Positions 43,800-52,731 of a stretch of DNA of 64,000 bases are shown piece by piece. The position numbers and the translations under genes are program-made. The notes beneath the pieces were generated by a model. That model searched no databases. It was not told the origin of the DNA and saw only the letters and a list, made by a program, of their open reading frames with translations. The first letter of the stretch is position 1, and each line of letters opens with the position of its first letter. The stretch spans positions 434,001-498,000 of the forward strand of contig CAWGFO010000009.1 in assembly GCA_963821925.1 (NCBI GenBank), read 5' to 3'. The DNA is from JAOUEA01 sp963821925 (lineage in GTDB: Bacteria > Actinomycetota > UBA4738 > HRBIN12).

Positions 43800-43883
43800 T
43801 CAGCGCACCCTCCCCATGTAGATCAAGATCGGGACGGCGACGAACGCAGCGACCGCGAGCCACCGGAGGACCCTTGCCAACAC
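43800..43883 (-). CDS. Possible 27-residue membrane peptide
   Basis: GTG 43883 to TGA 43800, with AGGAGG and AAGGG upstream. The product is one hydrophobic helix ending ILIYMGRVR. It may be a genuine small membrane protein, or the start of a protein now split from 43656-43754 by a stop. Confidence 0.3.
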   Translation of the reverse strand: MLARVLRWLAVAAFVAVPILIYMGRVR

Positions 43884-43906
43884 GCCGCGACCCTTACCTC
43901 CTGGGC

Positions 43907-43960
43907 GTCACGAAGCTCCGGGGGTGGGACTCGAACCCACAACCTACGGATTAACAGTCC
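43907..43960. repeat. 54-bp direct repeat: displaced 3' half of tRNA-Asn (attachment site)
   Basis: Identical to 48475-48528; the match ends sharply at both sides. It covers the 3' part of tRNA-Asn from the anticodon region through the T-arm and acceptor plus nine bases beyond. This is the standard footprint of site-specific integration into a tRNA 3' end. It is the distal border of the 4.57 kb element. Confidence 0.92.
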
Positions 43961-43969
43961 CTGAGAAGT

Positions 43970-44083
43970 CGTCCAGGGCAGTCCATGTACGTCCACCGCG
44001 TTCGAAGATGGCGGTCAGGACTCCACCTTCGTCCAGGCTCGTCCACCAACGTCCATGGGCTCGGCTGTCAGTTTGGCTGTCAG
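43970..44083. repeat. Ten-base-phased GTCCA boxes and a GGCTGTCAG pair
   Basis: GTCCA starts at 43971, 43981, 43991, 44031, 44041 and 44051, with CTCCA at 44021. All seven boxes lie on one 10-bp lattice. Two copies of GGCTGTCAG follow at 44063 and 44075. The cluster starts ten bases inside the attachment repeat and ends before the cyclase-STAND gene. It is probably a recombinase arm-site array and/or an operator for that gene. Confidence 0.7.
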
Positions 44084-44188
44084 ATCGGCGAGCAGGTGGG
44101 TCGTACCGTGCCGATCGAAGATCCAGCAGTCCCATCAGTGGTGCCCGTCCCCAGTGGCACAGCCGTCTCGGCAGTGCCATCATCGCGC

Positions 44189-47100
44189 ATGGTCCGTGAC
44201 CCGGAGCGAGGGACCGTGGAGGGGGGCACCGACGCCACCGTCCGCACCTTCCTGTTCGCCGACATCCGCGGATACACGACCTTCACGCAGGAGCACGGGG
44301 ACGAGGCCGCCGGCAGGCTCGCGGGGAAGTACGCCGAGATGGTTCGCGAGACGGTCGAACGACGCGACGGCACGCTCCTCGAGCTCCAAGGCGACGGCGC
44401 CCTCTGCGTCTTCACATCGACGCGGCAGGCGATCCGTGCCTCGATCGACCTGCAGCGCCGGTTCGTGGAGGAGACCGTCGCCGATCCCTCGCTCCCCTAC
44501 CCGGTGGGCATCGGTCTCGACGCCGGCGAGGCGGTCTCCGTGGAGGGCGGCTATCGAGGTGGTGCGCTCAACCTCGGCGCGCGCCTGTGTGCGATCGCGG
44601 GACCTGGGGAGATCCTCGCGAGCCGCGAGGTCGTGCATCTGGCCCGGAAGGTTGATGGCGTCACGGCCGTCGATCGAGGCACGGTGCAGCTCAAGGGCAT
44701 CGCCAACCCCGTGCACGTGATGCGCCTGAAGGCGGAAGCCAACGATGCGGCCGAGGACGTCGCCTTCCGGCGCGCGCTCGGCGCTTCGGGCGTCCAGCTC
44801 CAACCCGCCGGCCAGGGCGCGATCCCTGCCAATCCCTACAAGGGCCTACGCGCCTTCGAGGAGGGCGACGCTCCGGATTTCCATGGGCGGGAGGCCCTGA
44901 TCGAGCAGCTCGTCGACCGCCTGGCGGACACCCGGTTCCTCGCGGTGGTGGGGCCGAGCGGCAGTGGGAAGTCGTCGGTCGTCCGGGCCGGTCTGATCCC
45001 CGCCCTGCGTCGCGGTTCGATCGACGGGTCCGACGCCTGGCCGATCGCGGACATGTTCCCTGGACCCTATCCGCTCGACGGACTCGAGGGCGCGCTGCTG
45101 AAGATCGCGACGGACCAACCTCCGAGCCTGATCGAGCAGCTGCGGGCCGATGAACGCGGCCTCAACCGCGCGGTGCTGCGCGTCCTGCCGGCCGACCGCT
45201 CCGAGCTCGTGCTCGTGATCGATCAGTTCGAGGAAGTCTTCACGCTCGTCGACGACGAGGAGGTGCGTCGGCACTTCCTCGCCAGCCTCGAGGCCGCGGT
45301 GCGCGACCCCCACAGCCGCCTGCGGGTCGTCGTAACGCTGCGGGCGGACTTCTACGATCGGCCCCTCCGCTATCGGGGGTTCGCGGACCTGTTCGCCGTA
45401 CGCGTGGAATCGCTGGTCCCGCTCTCTGCCGAGCAGCTCGAGCAAGTGATCAGGAAGCCTGCGGAGCGTGTCGACGTTGCCCTCGAGCCCGGGCTCGTGG
45501 CCGCGATGCTCGCCGACGTTGCGGAGGAACCAGGGGCGCTCCCGCTCCTCGAGTACGCGCTCACCGAGTTGTTCGAGCGACGGGAAGGCCGCATGCTCAC
45601 GCTCGGCGCCTATCGCGAGATCGGCGGTGTCTCGGGAGCCCTCGGTCGGCGGGCGGAGGAGATCTACCATCGCCTCGGCGACGCAGGGAAGGACGCCGCG
45701 CGACAGCTGTTCTTGCACCTGGTTGCGCTCGGTGAAGGCACAGAAGACACACGTCGCCGGGTGTCGCGAGCTGAGATCACGTCACTCGACCTCGACCAGC
45801 AGGCGATGACGTGGGTGATCGAGACCTACGGCACCTCTCGCCAGCTCACGTTCGATCGCGATGTCCGTACGGGCGAGCCGACGATCGAGCTGGCACACGA
45901 GGCGATGCTCTCGGCGTGGCCACGGCTCGGACGATGGATCGACGCGTCGCGGGAAGACATCCGCACCGAACGGCGCCTCGAGGTGGCGGCGCGCGATTGG
46001 GCCGAGGCCGATCGCGATCCGTCATTCCTGATCGCCGGATTGCGCCTCGAGCAGATCGAGGCGTGGCATAGCGGATCTCCGCTCGCCCTGACGCCCGAGG
46101 AGGCCGAGTTCCTGGACGCCTCCGCGGCCGAGCGAGATCGGGCGCAGGCCGGGGAGCGGATGCGCCAAGAGCACGAACGCGCGCTCGAACGCCGATCCGT
46201 GCGGCGGCTCCGCGCGATCGTCGCCGTGCTGACGGTCGCGGCGGTCGTGGCCGGCGCCCTGGTGCTCTTCGCGACGAACCAACAACGGAAGGCACAGGAC
46301 CAGGAGCGGACCGCGCAGGCTCGTGAGCTCGCGGCGGCATCCGTCGCCAACCTCGACGTCGATCCCGAGCGCAGCATCCTCCTGGCCCTCGAGGCGATCG
46401 AGCGAACGAGGGCGGTCGACGGCACCGTTCTCCCCGAGGCGGAGGAGGCGCTGCATAGCGCCGTGACCGCCTCGCGCATCGTGCTGTCCGTTCCCGGCGT
46501 CGGCGGCGCTCTCGACTGGAGCCCGGACGGCGTGTTCGTGACCGAGGGTCCGGAGGATTCCGGGATCATCGACATCCGCGATGCCTCCTCGGGGCAGCGA
46601 GTGATCGAGTTCCCTGGGCACGACGTCGACGTCAACGATGTCGCGTTCTCGCCCGACGGCTCGATGCTCGCGACGGCGGGGGACGACGGAGTCCTGAAGG
46701 TCTGGGCTCCGAGGAGCGGCGAACTGCTGTGGCAGGCGATCGGATCCGGACGCGTCTGGGGGCCGTCGTTCGACGGACGGGGACGCACTCTGTCCGCTGC
46801 GTGGGAGGACGAGGGCGTCGTCCGCGTCTTCGACACCTCGGATGGAAGGCTCGAGAGCACCATCGAGGTCTCGGCGAGCGCGCCGCCGTTCATGACGACG
46901 CTCAGCCCGAACGGCAGCACCGTGGCGGTGTCGAGCGCACCCAGCCGGGAGGTCGGGGTCTACGACGTGGCATCGCAAAGCCTGAGGTTCGAGCTCCGAG
47001 GACACCGATTTCCGGTGAACGACGTCAGCTGGAGTCCCGACGGGCGATGGATCGCCACGGCCGGCAACGATTCGTCGGCTCGGGTCTGGGATGCGCGCGA

Positions 47101-48361
47101 CGGCCGATCGGTGTTCGAGCTGATCGCGCATTCCGGGGGGGTGAGCTCGGTGGACTGGAGCCCTGATGGTGCCCGTCTCCTCACGGGATCGTTCGACGGG
47201 ACGGCGAAGGTCTGGCACGTCGGTGAGGGCGGGGCCCGAGAGCTCCTGTCCCTGTCCGGCCAGCAGACGAGGTCTGGCGTCGTCGCTGTCTTCTCGCCCG
47301 ACGGGAACAGCGTGATGACCGGCGCTATGGACATCAGTGCCGTGAAGATCTGGGACGTGAGCATCGACGGCAACGCGGAGCTGGCGAACTTCCGTACCGA
47401 CGCCTTCGCGCCGGTCGATGTCGACCTCCTTCCCGACGGGCGGGTCGTCGCACCCAGCCATCGAGGGTCCGCCTCGATCTGGGACGTGGCCGACGGAACG
47501 AGGGCGGGGCGGGTCGGTCCCGGACAGGGATCCTCCTTCCCGATCACCGAGGTCGACAGCAGCCCCGACGGCAAGCTCAGCGCCACGGCGCGGCTGTTCG
47601 CGAACATCGTGGACGTGTGGGATCTCGAGGCGGGCGCCCGATCCTTCGATGTGGAGGTTAAGGGTGAGGTCGTCGCTGTCGATTGGGGAGCAGGGGGCGA
47701 ACTCCTCGCGGTCGCGACCGGGTCTCGCACGACGATCGTCGACCGCAGCGGGAGCGAGGTGGCCGTGCTTGCCGAGGACCAGGTCGAGATCACCGACGCG
47801 GTCTTCAGCGGAGACGGAACCCTCCTGGCGACGTCCGGCGGCCAGTCCACTCGACCCGATTCCTGGCGGGTGACGATCTGGGACGTGGAGGAAGAGCGGA
47901 CCATCGAGCGCTTCCCACAGGCAGCCGGCGCCCGGGCGCTGGCGTTCCATCCAACCGACCCCCTGGTCGCCGTTGCGCACGACGACGGCACGATCGACGT
48001 CGTCGACGTGCGTTCGGGGGCCTCCCGGGTCACGATCGCCGGCAACTCGGGTCCTGTCTGGGGCGTGACCTTCAGCCCGGACGGAGCCCGCCTCGCCACG
48101 GCCGGTGATGACGGGACCGTCCGCATCTTCGATGCGGCGTCAGGCGTGCGGCTGCTCGTGCTCCAGGCGCACGACCTCATCGTCACCGGCATCAGCTTCG
48201 ATGACGACGGGAGATGGCTCGCTTCGGCGAGCCCGGACGGCGTCGTCCGCGTCTGGGCGCTCGATCTCGACGAGCTGATCGAGATCGCAGGACGCAATGT
48301 GACCAGAGCGCTGTCCGACGAGGAATGCCTGCAATACCTGCACGTCGAGACTTGTCCGTGA
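44189..48361 (+). CDS. Class III nucleotide cyclase - nSTAND NTPase - transmembrane - WD40 protein
   Basis: 1390 residues from ATG 44189; GTG 44108 with AGGTGG upstream is an alternative start. Residues 20-180 are a class III cyclase domain: metal Asp25 (FLFADIRGYTTF) and Asp69 (ELQGDGALCVF), transition-state Asn128 and Arg132 (ALNLGARLC). The base-selecting Lys of adenylyl cyclases is Glu65, as in guanylyl cyclases. Residues 215-620 are an nSTAND1-type NTPase with Walker A VVGPSGSGKSSVVRAGL (Lys261) and Walker B LVIDQFEE (Asp345). A membrane helix lies near 676-697. Fourteen WD40-like blades (about 765-1350, two propellers) end with SDEECLQYLHVETCP. It is the only substantial gene of the tRNA-Asn element. 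A sensor-triggered cyclic-nucleotide producer is inferred. Confidence 0.88.
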   Translation: MVRDPERGTVEGGTDATVRTFLFADIRGYTTFTQEHGDEAAGRLAGKYAEMVRETVERRDGTLLELQGDGALCVFTSTRQAIRASIDLQRRFVEETVADPSLPYPVGIGLDAGEAVSVEGGYRGGALNLGARLCAIAGPGEILASREVVHLARKVDGVTAVDRGTVQLKGIANPVHVMRLKAEANDAAEDVAFRRALGASGVQLQPAGQGAIPANPYKGLRAFEEGDAPDFHGREALIEQLVDRLADTRFLAVVGPSGSGKSSVVRAGLIPALRRGSIDGSDAWPIADMFPGPYPLDGLEGALLKIATDQPPSLIEQLRADERGLNRAVLRVLPADRSELVLVIDQFEEVFTLVDDEEVRRHFLASLEAAVRDPHSRLRVVVTLRADFYDRPLRYRGFADLFAVRVESLVPLSAEQLEQVIRKPAERVDVALEPGLVAAMLADVAEEPGALPLLEYALTELFERREGRMLTLGAYREIGGVSGALGRRAEEIYHRLGDAGKDAARQLFLHLVALGEGTEDTRRRVSRAEITSLDLDQQAMTWVIETYGTSRQLTFDRDVRTGEPTIELAHEAMLSAWPRLGRWIDASREDIRTERRLEVAARDWAEADRDPSFLIAGLRLEQIEAWHSGSPLALTPEEAEFLDASAAERDRAQAGERMRQEHERALERRSVRRLRAIVAVLTVAAVVAGALVLFATNQQRKAQDQERTAQARELAAASVANLDVDPERSILLALEAIERTRAVDGTVLPEAEEALHSAVTASRIVLSVPGVGGALDWSPDGVFVTEGPEDSGIIDIRDASSGQRVIEFPGHDVDVNDVAFSPDGSMLATAGDDGVLKVWAPRSGELLWQAIGSGRVWGPSFDGRGRTLSAAWEDEGVVRVFDTSDGRLESTIEVSASAPPFMTTLSPNGSTVAVSSAPSREVGVYDVASQSLRFELRGHRFPVNDVSWSPDGRWIATAGNDSSARVWDARDGRSVFELIAHSGGVSSVDWSPDGARLLTGSFDGTAKVWHVGEGGARELLSLSGQQTRSGVVAVFSPDGNSVMTGAMDISAVKIWDVSIDGNAELANFRTDAFAPVDVDLLPDGRVVAPSHRGSASIWDVADGTRAGRVGPGQGSSFPITEVDSSPDGKLSATARLFANIVDVWDLEAGARSFDVEVKGEVVAVDWGAGGELLAVATGSRTTIVDRSGSEVAVLAEDQVEITDAVFSGDGTLLATSGGQSTRPDSWRVTIWDVEEERTIERFPQAAGARALAFHPTDPLVAVAHDDGTIDVVDVRSGASRVTIAGNSGPVWGVTFSPDGARLATAGDDGTVRIFDAASGVRLLVLQAHDLIVTGISFDDDGRWLASASPDGVVRVWALDLDELIEIAGRNVTRALSDEECLQYLHVETCP

Positions 48362-48474
48362 GCCCTACCCCGCCCGCGAGGGGGCGTAGGCCAGCAGCAC
48401 CGCGGCGGCAGGATGAAGAGCGGGTCCCTGGCCGTCGCGATGAGTGTTGCCCGCGATGACGTGCATCGTCGCAG

Positions 48475-48528
48475 GTCACGAAGCTCCGGGGGTGGGACTC
48501 GAACCCACAACCTACGGATTAACAGTCC
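48475..48528. repeat. 54-bp direct repeat, copy within intact tRNA-Asn
   Basis: Exact partner of 43907-43960. The copy is joined to the 5' half of the tRNA, so the gene stays functional after integration. Confidence 0.92.
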
Positions 48529-48556
48529 GCCGCTCTGCCGGTTGAGCTACCCCGGA
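48484..48556 (-). tRNA. tRNA-Asn (anticodon GTT)
   Basis: Cloverleaf on the minus strand: acceptor TCCGGGG/CCCCGGA with discriminator G, D-stem GCTC/GAGC, anticodon stem CGGA/TCCG around CTGTTAA (GTT), and T-arm GTGGG-TTCGAGT-CCCAC. No encoded CCA. It is the insertion point of the 4.57 kb element. Confidence 0.95.
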
Positions 48557-48656
48557 ACGTGATGCGCCGGGCAGTCTACCAGCGGGCCCTTTCGGGGCTT
48601 CGCGGCGGTAGGCTGTCCGGGTTCGCTCCGAAGTCTTCGACACGAAAGGTCGCCCG

Positions 48657-48920
48657 ATGAAGCTCCGCACGCTCCTGCTGCTCGCCGGCGGCATCCTCCT
48701 CGGCTACAAGCTCGCCCAGCGCATGCACGAGGACGACCCGTACGTCGTCAAGGGTCCGCAACACGAGCGGTCCGGATCGGCGCCGCTCCGCGTGGTCACC
48801 GATCAGGCGCAGCGGGCCGTCGACCGCGCGAGCGTGCTGAGTCTCGACGCGATCCGCCGGACGCGCGGGGCGATCCAGGCACGCCTGGGCGAGAGCGACG
48901 ACGACGCGGCCTGGAACTAG
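48657..48920 (+). CDS. Small membrane-anchored protein
   Basis: 87 residues, ATG 48657 after GAAAGGTCG. One N-terminal helix (MKLRTLLLLAGGILLGYKLA) with a charged helical tail (ALSLDAIRRTRGAIQARLGE-like). Its end overlaps the convergent pilin gene by 4 bp. Function unknown. Confidence 0.6.
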   Translation: MKLRTLLLLAGGILLGYKLAQRMHEDDPYVVKGPQHERSGSAPLRVVTDQAQRAVDRASVLSLDAIRRTRGAIQARLGESDDDAAWN

Positions 48921-49429
48921 GAGCTCGGCCAGCGGGTAGAGAAGATGACCAGGCCGGGGTTCGCGGTCGCGTATGCCGCCGTGCAGTTGGCGGTGGTCGT
49001 GTTCGGCAGCACCGCGTACCCGATCCCTGACGTGATCCAGTCTCGGATGAAGTAGCACTTGCCCGAGTCGCTCCACACGGCCGCCACGAAGATGTAGCCG
49101 GTGCCGCCGGGCACGTCGGCGCTCGCCGTCCCCGGGTCGTCGCTCGGCGTGGTCGCGTTCTTGAACGTGATGTTCGGCTCGGTCGCGTTGAGGTCGCCGG
49201 GGATGACGACGGTCGCATACGTGGCGTGGTCAGTGAACAGGATGCGGCCGACCTCGAGCGCCTTCGCGGCGGTCTGACGCGCCGCCGAGTCTTGCGCCCG
49301 GCTCTTCACGCCGCTGAACGTGGTCGTAGCCATGAGCATCAGCACGCTCAGGATCGTGACCACCACCATGAGTTCGACCAGCGTGAATCCGTCTTCACGC
49401 GCGGCGAACCGTATCCAGCGTCGCAACAT
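48917..49429 (-). CDS. Type IV pilin-like protein
   Basis: 170 residues from ATG 49429 (GAGGAG upstream). A prepilin leader RFAAREDG-FTLVELMVVVT shows the cleavage Gly, N-methylated Phe and Glu5, followed by the hydrophobic assembly helix. The C-terminal globular domain has two Cys (GKCYFIRD and ANCTAAY) that could form the D-loop disulfide. No other pilus genes are in the window. Confidence 0.88.
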   Translation of the reverse strand: MLRRWIRFAAREDGFTLVELMVVVTILSVLMLMATTTFSGVKSRAQDSAARQTAAKALEVGRILFTDHATYATVVIPGDLNATEPNITFKNATTPSDDPGTASADVPGGTGYIFVAAVWSDSGKCYFIRDWITSGIGYAVLPNTTTANCTAAYATANPGLVIFSTRWPSS

Positions 49430-49541
49430 CCTCGCTCCTCGACGTACCGAAGGCATCGAGAGGGTCATCGGCGGGGAGGCTAGTGCAGCCTTAGCGGGTT
49501 ATCCGAGCATCCCCCGAGGCCGGACGGACCCGGCGGAGGAC

Positions 49542-50849
49542 CTACTCCAGATAGTCGCGGAGCTTCTGGGAACGGCTGGGGTGCCGGAGCTTCGACAGCG
49601 TCTTCGACTCGATCTGGCGGATCCGCTCGCGCGTGACGCCGAACTCCCGCCCGACCTCCTCCAGCGTGCGCGGGTGGCCGTCGACCAGGCCGAACCGCAG
49701 CTGGATCACCTTCTTCTCGCGCTCGCTCAGCGTGTGCAGCACGCTCTCGAGCTGCTCCTGCAGCAGGATGAAGCTGGCCGCGTCGACCGGGACCACGGCG
49801 TCGGAGTCCTCGATGAAGTCGCCGAGGTGGGAATCCTCTTCCTCACCGATCGGGGTCTCGAGCGAGACGGGCTCCTGCGAGACCTTCTGGATCTCGCGGA
49901 CCTTCTCGGCGCTGATGCCCATGACCTTGCCGATCTCGTCGGGCGTGGGCTCGCGACCGAGGTCCTGGAGCAGCTGGCGCTGCACGCGGACGAGCTTGTT
50001 GATCGTCTCGACCATGTGCACGGGGATCCGGATCGTGCGCGCCTGGTCAGCGATCGCGCGCGTGATGGCCTGGCGGATCCACCACGTCGCGTACGTCGAG
50101 AACTTGAAGCCCTTGTCGTAGTCGAACTTCTCGACCGCACGGATCAGGCCCAGGTTCCCCTCCTGGATCAGGTCGAGGAAGAGCATCCCTCGACCGACAT
50201 ACCGCTTCGCGATCGAGACCACCAGGCGGAGGTTGGCCTCGATCAGCTTGCGCTTCGCGAGCTGGCCGTCGCGCTCGACGCGATGCAGCCAGGTCCCGAG
50301 CTCGTCGTCGGTCTTGGGTTTGTAGCTCTTCGCGATCTTCTCGCGACCGATCCCTTCGACCTTGCCGAACGCGTTCAGCTGGTGGTTGCGGATCTCCCAC
50401 ACCTTCTGCACGCAGAACTTCAGGTCCTTGGGGTCAGGCTTCTCGTCCTCGGCGATCGTGCGTTGGAGCGCCGTCGAGAGCTCCCCTGCCTGGATCCTTC
50501 GGGCGAGGTCGACCTCCTGCGCGGCGTTCAGCAGGGGAACCTTCCCGATCTCCTTCAGGTACATGCGGACCGGGTCGTTCGTGGGCGCCTTCAGCAGGTC
50601 GACCTCGATGCGGACCTGGGTGGCGGCGTCGGTCTCCTCACCGGGGACCTCGATCACCTCGATGCCCTCGGCGGTCAGATGGTCCTGCACCTGGGTGAGG
50701 AACTCCTCGACCTGCTCCGGCGTGAAGTCGTCGACCGGAACGGCTTCCAGGAGATCTTCAGAGGTCACGAAGCCCCGCTCGCGTCCGCGGGCGGTGATGG
50801 TCTCTTTGACCTCGTCCAGGCTCACCATCTCGCGAGCAGGAACGGTCAA
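49542..50849 (-). CDS. rpoD: Primary RNA polymerase sigma factor
   Basis: 435 residues, TTG start 50849 with GAGGAG upstream; ATG 50828 has none. Region 1.2 (DPVRMYLKEIGKVPLLNA), region 2 (ANLRLVVSIAKRYVGRGM, FDYDKGFKFSTYATWWIRQA), region 3 (PVHMVETINKLVRVQRQL) and region 4 (RTLEEVGREFGVTRERIRQI) are all intact. Order and content match housekeeping sigma factors. It follows dnaG and the dGTPase gene on the same strand, a common macromolecular-synthesis arrangement. Confidence 0.95.
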   Translation of the reverse strand: MTVPAREMVSLDEVKETITARGRERGFVTSEDLLEAVPVDDFTPEQVEEFLTQVQDHLTAEGIEVIEVPGEETDAATQVRIEVDLLKAPTNDPVRMYLKEIGKVPLLNAAQEVDLARRIQAGELSTALQRTIAEDEKPDPKDLKFCVQKVWEIRNHQLNAFGKVEGIGREKIAKSYKPKTDDELGTWLHRVERDGQLAKRKLIEANLRLVVSIAKRYVGRGMLFLDLIQEGNLGLIRAVEKFDYDKGFKFSTYATWWIRQAITRAIADQARTIRIPVHMVETINKLVRVQRQLLQDLGREPTPDEIGKVMGISAEKVREIQKVSQEPVSLETPIGEEEDSHLGDFIEDSDAVVPVDAASFILLQEQLESVLHTLSEREKKVIQLRFGLVDGHPRTLEEVGREFGVTRERIRQIESKTLSKLRHPSRSQKLRDYLE

Positions 50850-50931
50850 TGGATCTCCTCGGGGGTGGTCGGCACGATGGGGAACAGTGTACGGAACGGT
50901 TCGGCCGTCCGACCTTTCCGGACCGAACGAC

Positions 50932-52728
50932 TCAGACGGAGCTCCGCGTGTGCATCCGCAGGCGCCGCAGCTCGCCGTCGACCTGCACGAGCTCGTTGAA
51001 CTTGGCGTCGTAGTCAGGATCGGTCATCGGGTTCAGCTTCTGGAGCTCCATACGGAGCGCGTCGCTCTTGGTCTTCAGCACGAATTCCTGGAGGCGCGCC
51101 CAGACCGACTCCGCGTACTCCTTGCTGCCGTCGCCGTCGAGCGGTTCGACCGCCAACGACGATACGAACGCCCCGAGGTCCTGATCGTCACCCCCGGCGA
51201 TCGAGGCCACGTCGCCGCCTGCGGTCCGCATCGCCGCGAGCGCCGCCCTCCCCCGGGCCGAGTGGATGTGCTCCTCGGTGAGCTTGTCGCCGTACTCGTT
51301 GAGTGCCGCCGGGTCACGCGCGATCAGCTTGAGCATCTCCCGCTCGACCTTGTCCCGGGCCGACATCCGCTTCGGTGACGCGACGGCGACCTGGGCGGGA
51401 CGGCCCTTCGCGTGCGCGTCCATCGTCTGCACGACCGACGACTCGGTCACCCCGGCGAGGTCCGCCACCAGGTGCGCGTACTCGCTCCGTCGGACGGGGT
51501 CGGTGAGACGCTCCAGGATCGGCATCGCCTCGGCCACCGCGATCGACTGGCCCTCGACCGACGACAGGTCGTGACGGCCGATCATGCGGCGGAGCATGTA
51601 TTCGACGAGCGGCCGCGCGGTCCGTGACGCCTCCTTCACCGCGTCGGTGCCGTACTGGGCCACGAAATCGGCCGGGTCGAGCCCCTGCGGCATGATCATC
51701 ACGACCGCCTGCACCGACGGGAACTGCTCCTGGAACGCGAACGCCCGCTCCGCCGCGCGTGCCCCGGCCTCGTCAGAGTCGAACGCGAGGACGGCGCGCT
51801 GGGCGAACCGTGACAGCTGCCGGAAATGCCCCTCCCCGAGCGCGGTGCCGCAGGTGGCCACGGTGTTCTCGAGCCCTGCTTGCGACATCCCGATCACGTC
51901 GGTGTAGCCCTCGACGACGTAGACCTCGCCCGAGGAGGAGACGGCCTTGCGGGCGCGGTGCAGGTTGTAGAGGACCTCATGCTTGCGGTAGATCGGCGTC
52001 TCTGCGGTGTTCAGGTACTTCGCCGACTCCGCCGCACGCGGGTCGTTCGGCAGGATCCGCGCGCCGAACCCGATCCCCCGCCCCTGCAGGTCGTGGATCG
52101 GGAACGTGATGCGCGCCCGGAACCGGTCACGAACCGTCCCGTCGTCGCCGCGGCTCGCGAGCCCCGCCTCGAGCAGGATCTCCGGACCGAGCGTGCGGGA
52201 CTTCGTGAGCGCCTTCAGCAGGTGGTCGCGCGCACGCGGCGCGTACCCGATACCGAAGATCGCTGCCGTCTCGGGCGTGATCCCGCGGCCTTGCAGGTAG
52301 GTGCGCGCCTCGGCGGCCTCGGGCGAGGTCCGCAGCAGCTCCTCGAAGACGGCGGAGGCCTCCTCGTTCGCCTGGATCAGGGCGGCCCGGCGCTGGGCCG
52401 CCCGACGTTCGGCGGGTGAGTCGCCCTCGTACCGGAGGGTCACCCCGGCCTGCTGCGCCAGCCGCTCCACCGCCTCGACGTACGTGAGGTGCTCGAGCTC
52501 CCGCAGGAAGGTGATCGCATCGCCGCCCTTGCCACAGCCGAAGCAGTAGAAGACCTGCTTGGCAGGGCTCACGCTGAACGAGGGCGACTTCTCCTGATGG
52601 AAGGGGCACAGACCCGTGAGCGAGTCGTGCCCGGACTTCTTGAGGGTGAGGTACTGGCCGACGAGCTTGGCCAGGTCGGTACGTTCCTTGACGGCGTCGA
52701 TGTCGTCTTGTCGGATGCGTCCGGCCAC
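50932..52728 (-). CDS. dnaG: DNA primase
   Basis: 598 residues. The zinc-binding domain has CPFHQEKSPSF and YCFGCGKGGDAI. The catalytic Toprim domain has VYVVEGYTDVIGMSQAG and LAFDSDEAGARAAERA. A DnaB-interacting C-terminal domain follows (about 440-590). The enzyme makes replication primers. It starts 3 bp after the stop of the dGTPase gene, so the two are co-transcribed. Confidence 0.96.
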   Translation of the reverse strand: MAGRIRQDDIDAVKERTDLAKLVGQYLTLKKSGHDSLTGLCPFHQEKSPSFSVSPAKQVFYCFGCGKGGDAITFLRELEHLTYVEAVERLAQQAGVTLRYEGDSPAERRAAQRRAALIQANEEASAVFEELLRTSPEAAEARTYLQGRGITPETAAIFGIGYAPRARDHLLKALTKSRTLGPEILLEAGLASRGDDGTVRDRFRARITFPIHDLQGRGIGFGARILPNDPRAAESAKYLNTAETPIYRKHEVLYNLHRARKAVSSSGEVYVVEGYTDVIGMSQAGLENTVATCGTALGEGHFRQLSRFAQRAVLAFDSDEAGARAAERAFAFQEQFPSVQAVVMIMPQGLDPADFVAQYGTDAVKEASRTARPLVEYMLRRMIGRHDLSSVEGQSIAVAEAMPILERLTDPVRRSEYAHLVADLAGVTESSVVQTMDAHAKGRPAQVAVASPKRMSARDKVEREMLKLIARDPAALNEYGDKLTEEHIHSARGRAALAAMRTAGGDVASIAGGDDQDLGAFVSSLAVEPLDGDGSKEYAESVWARLQEFVLKTKSDALRMELQKLNPMTDPDYDAKFNELVQVDGELRRLRMHTRSSV

Positions 52729-52731
52729 CGG

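Noticed and set aside
43970..44083. A CRISPR array
   Set aside because: The repeated element is only 5-6 bp at 10-bp spacing, without 23-50 bp repeats, unique spacers or cas genes.
46022..47980. Long open frame antisense to the WD40 region
   Set aside because: It lacks domains and a start signal. The sense frame has fourteen WD40-like units.
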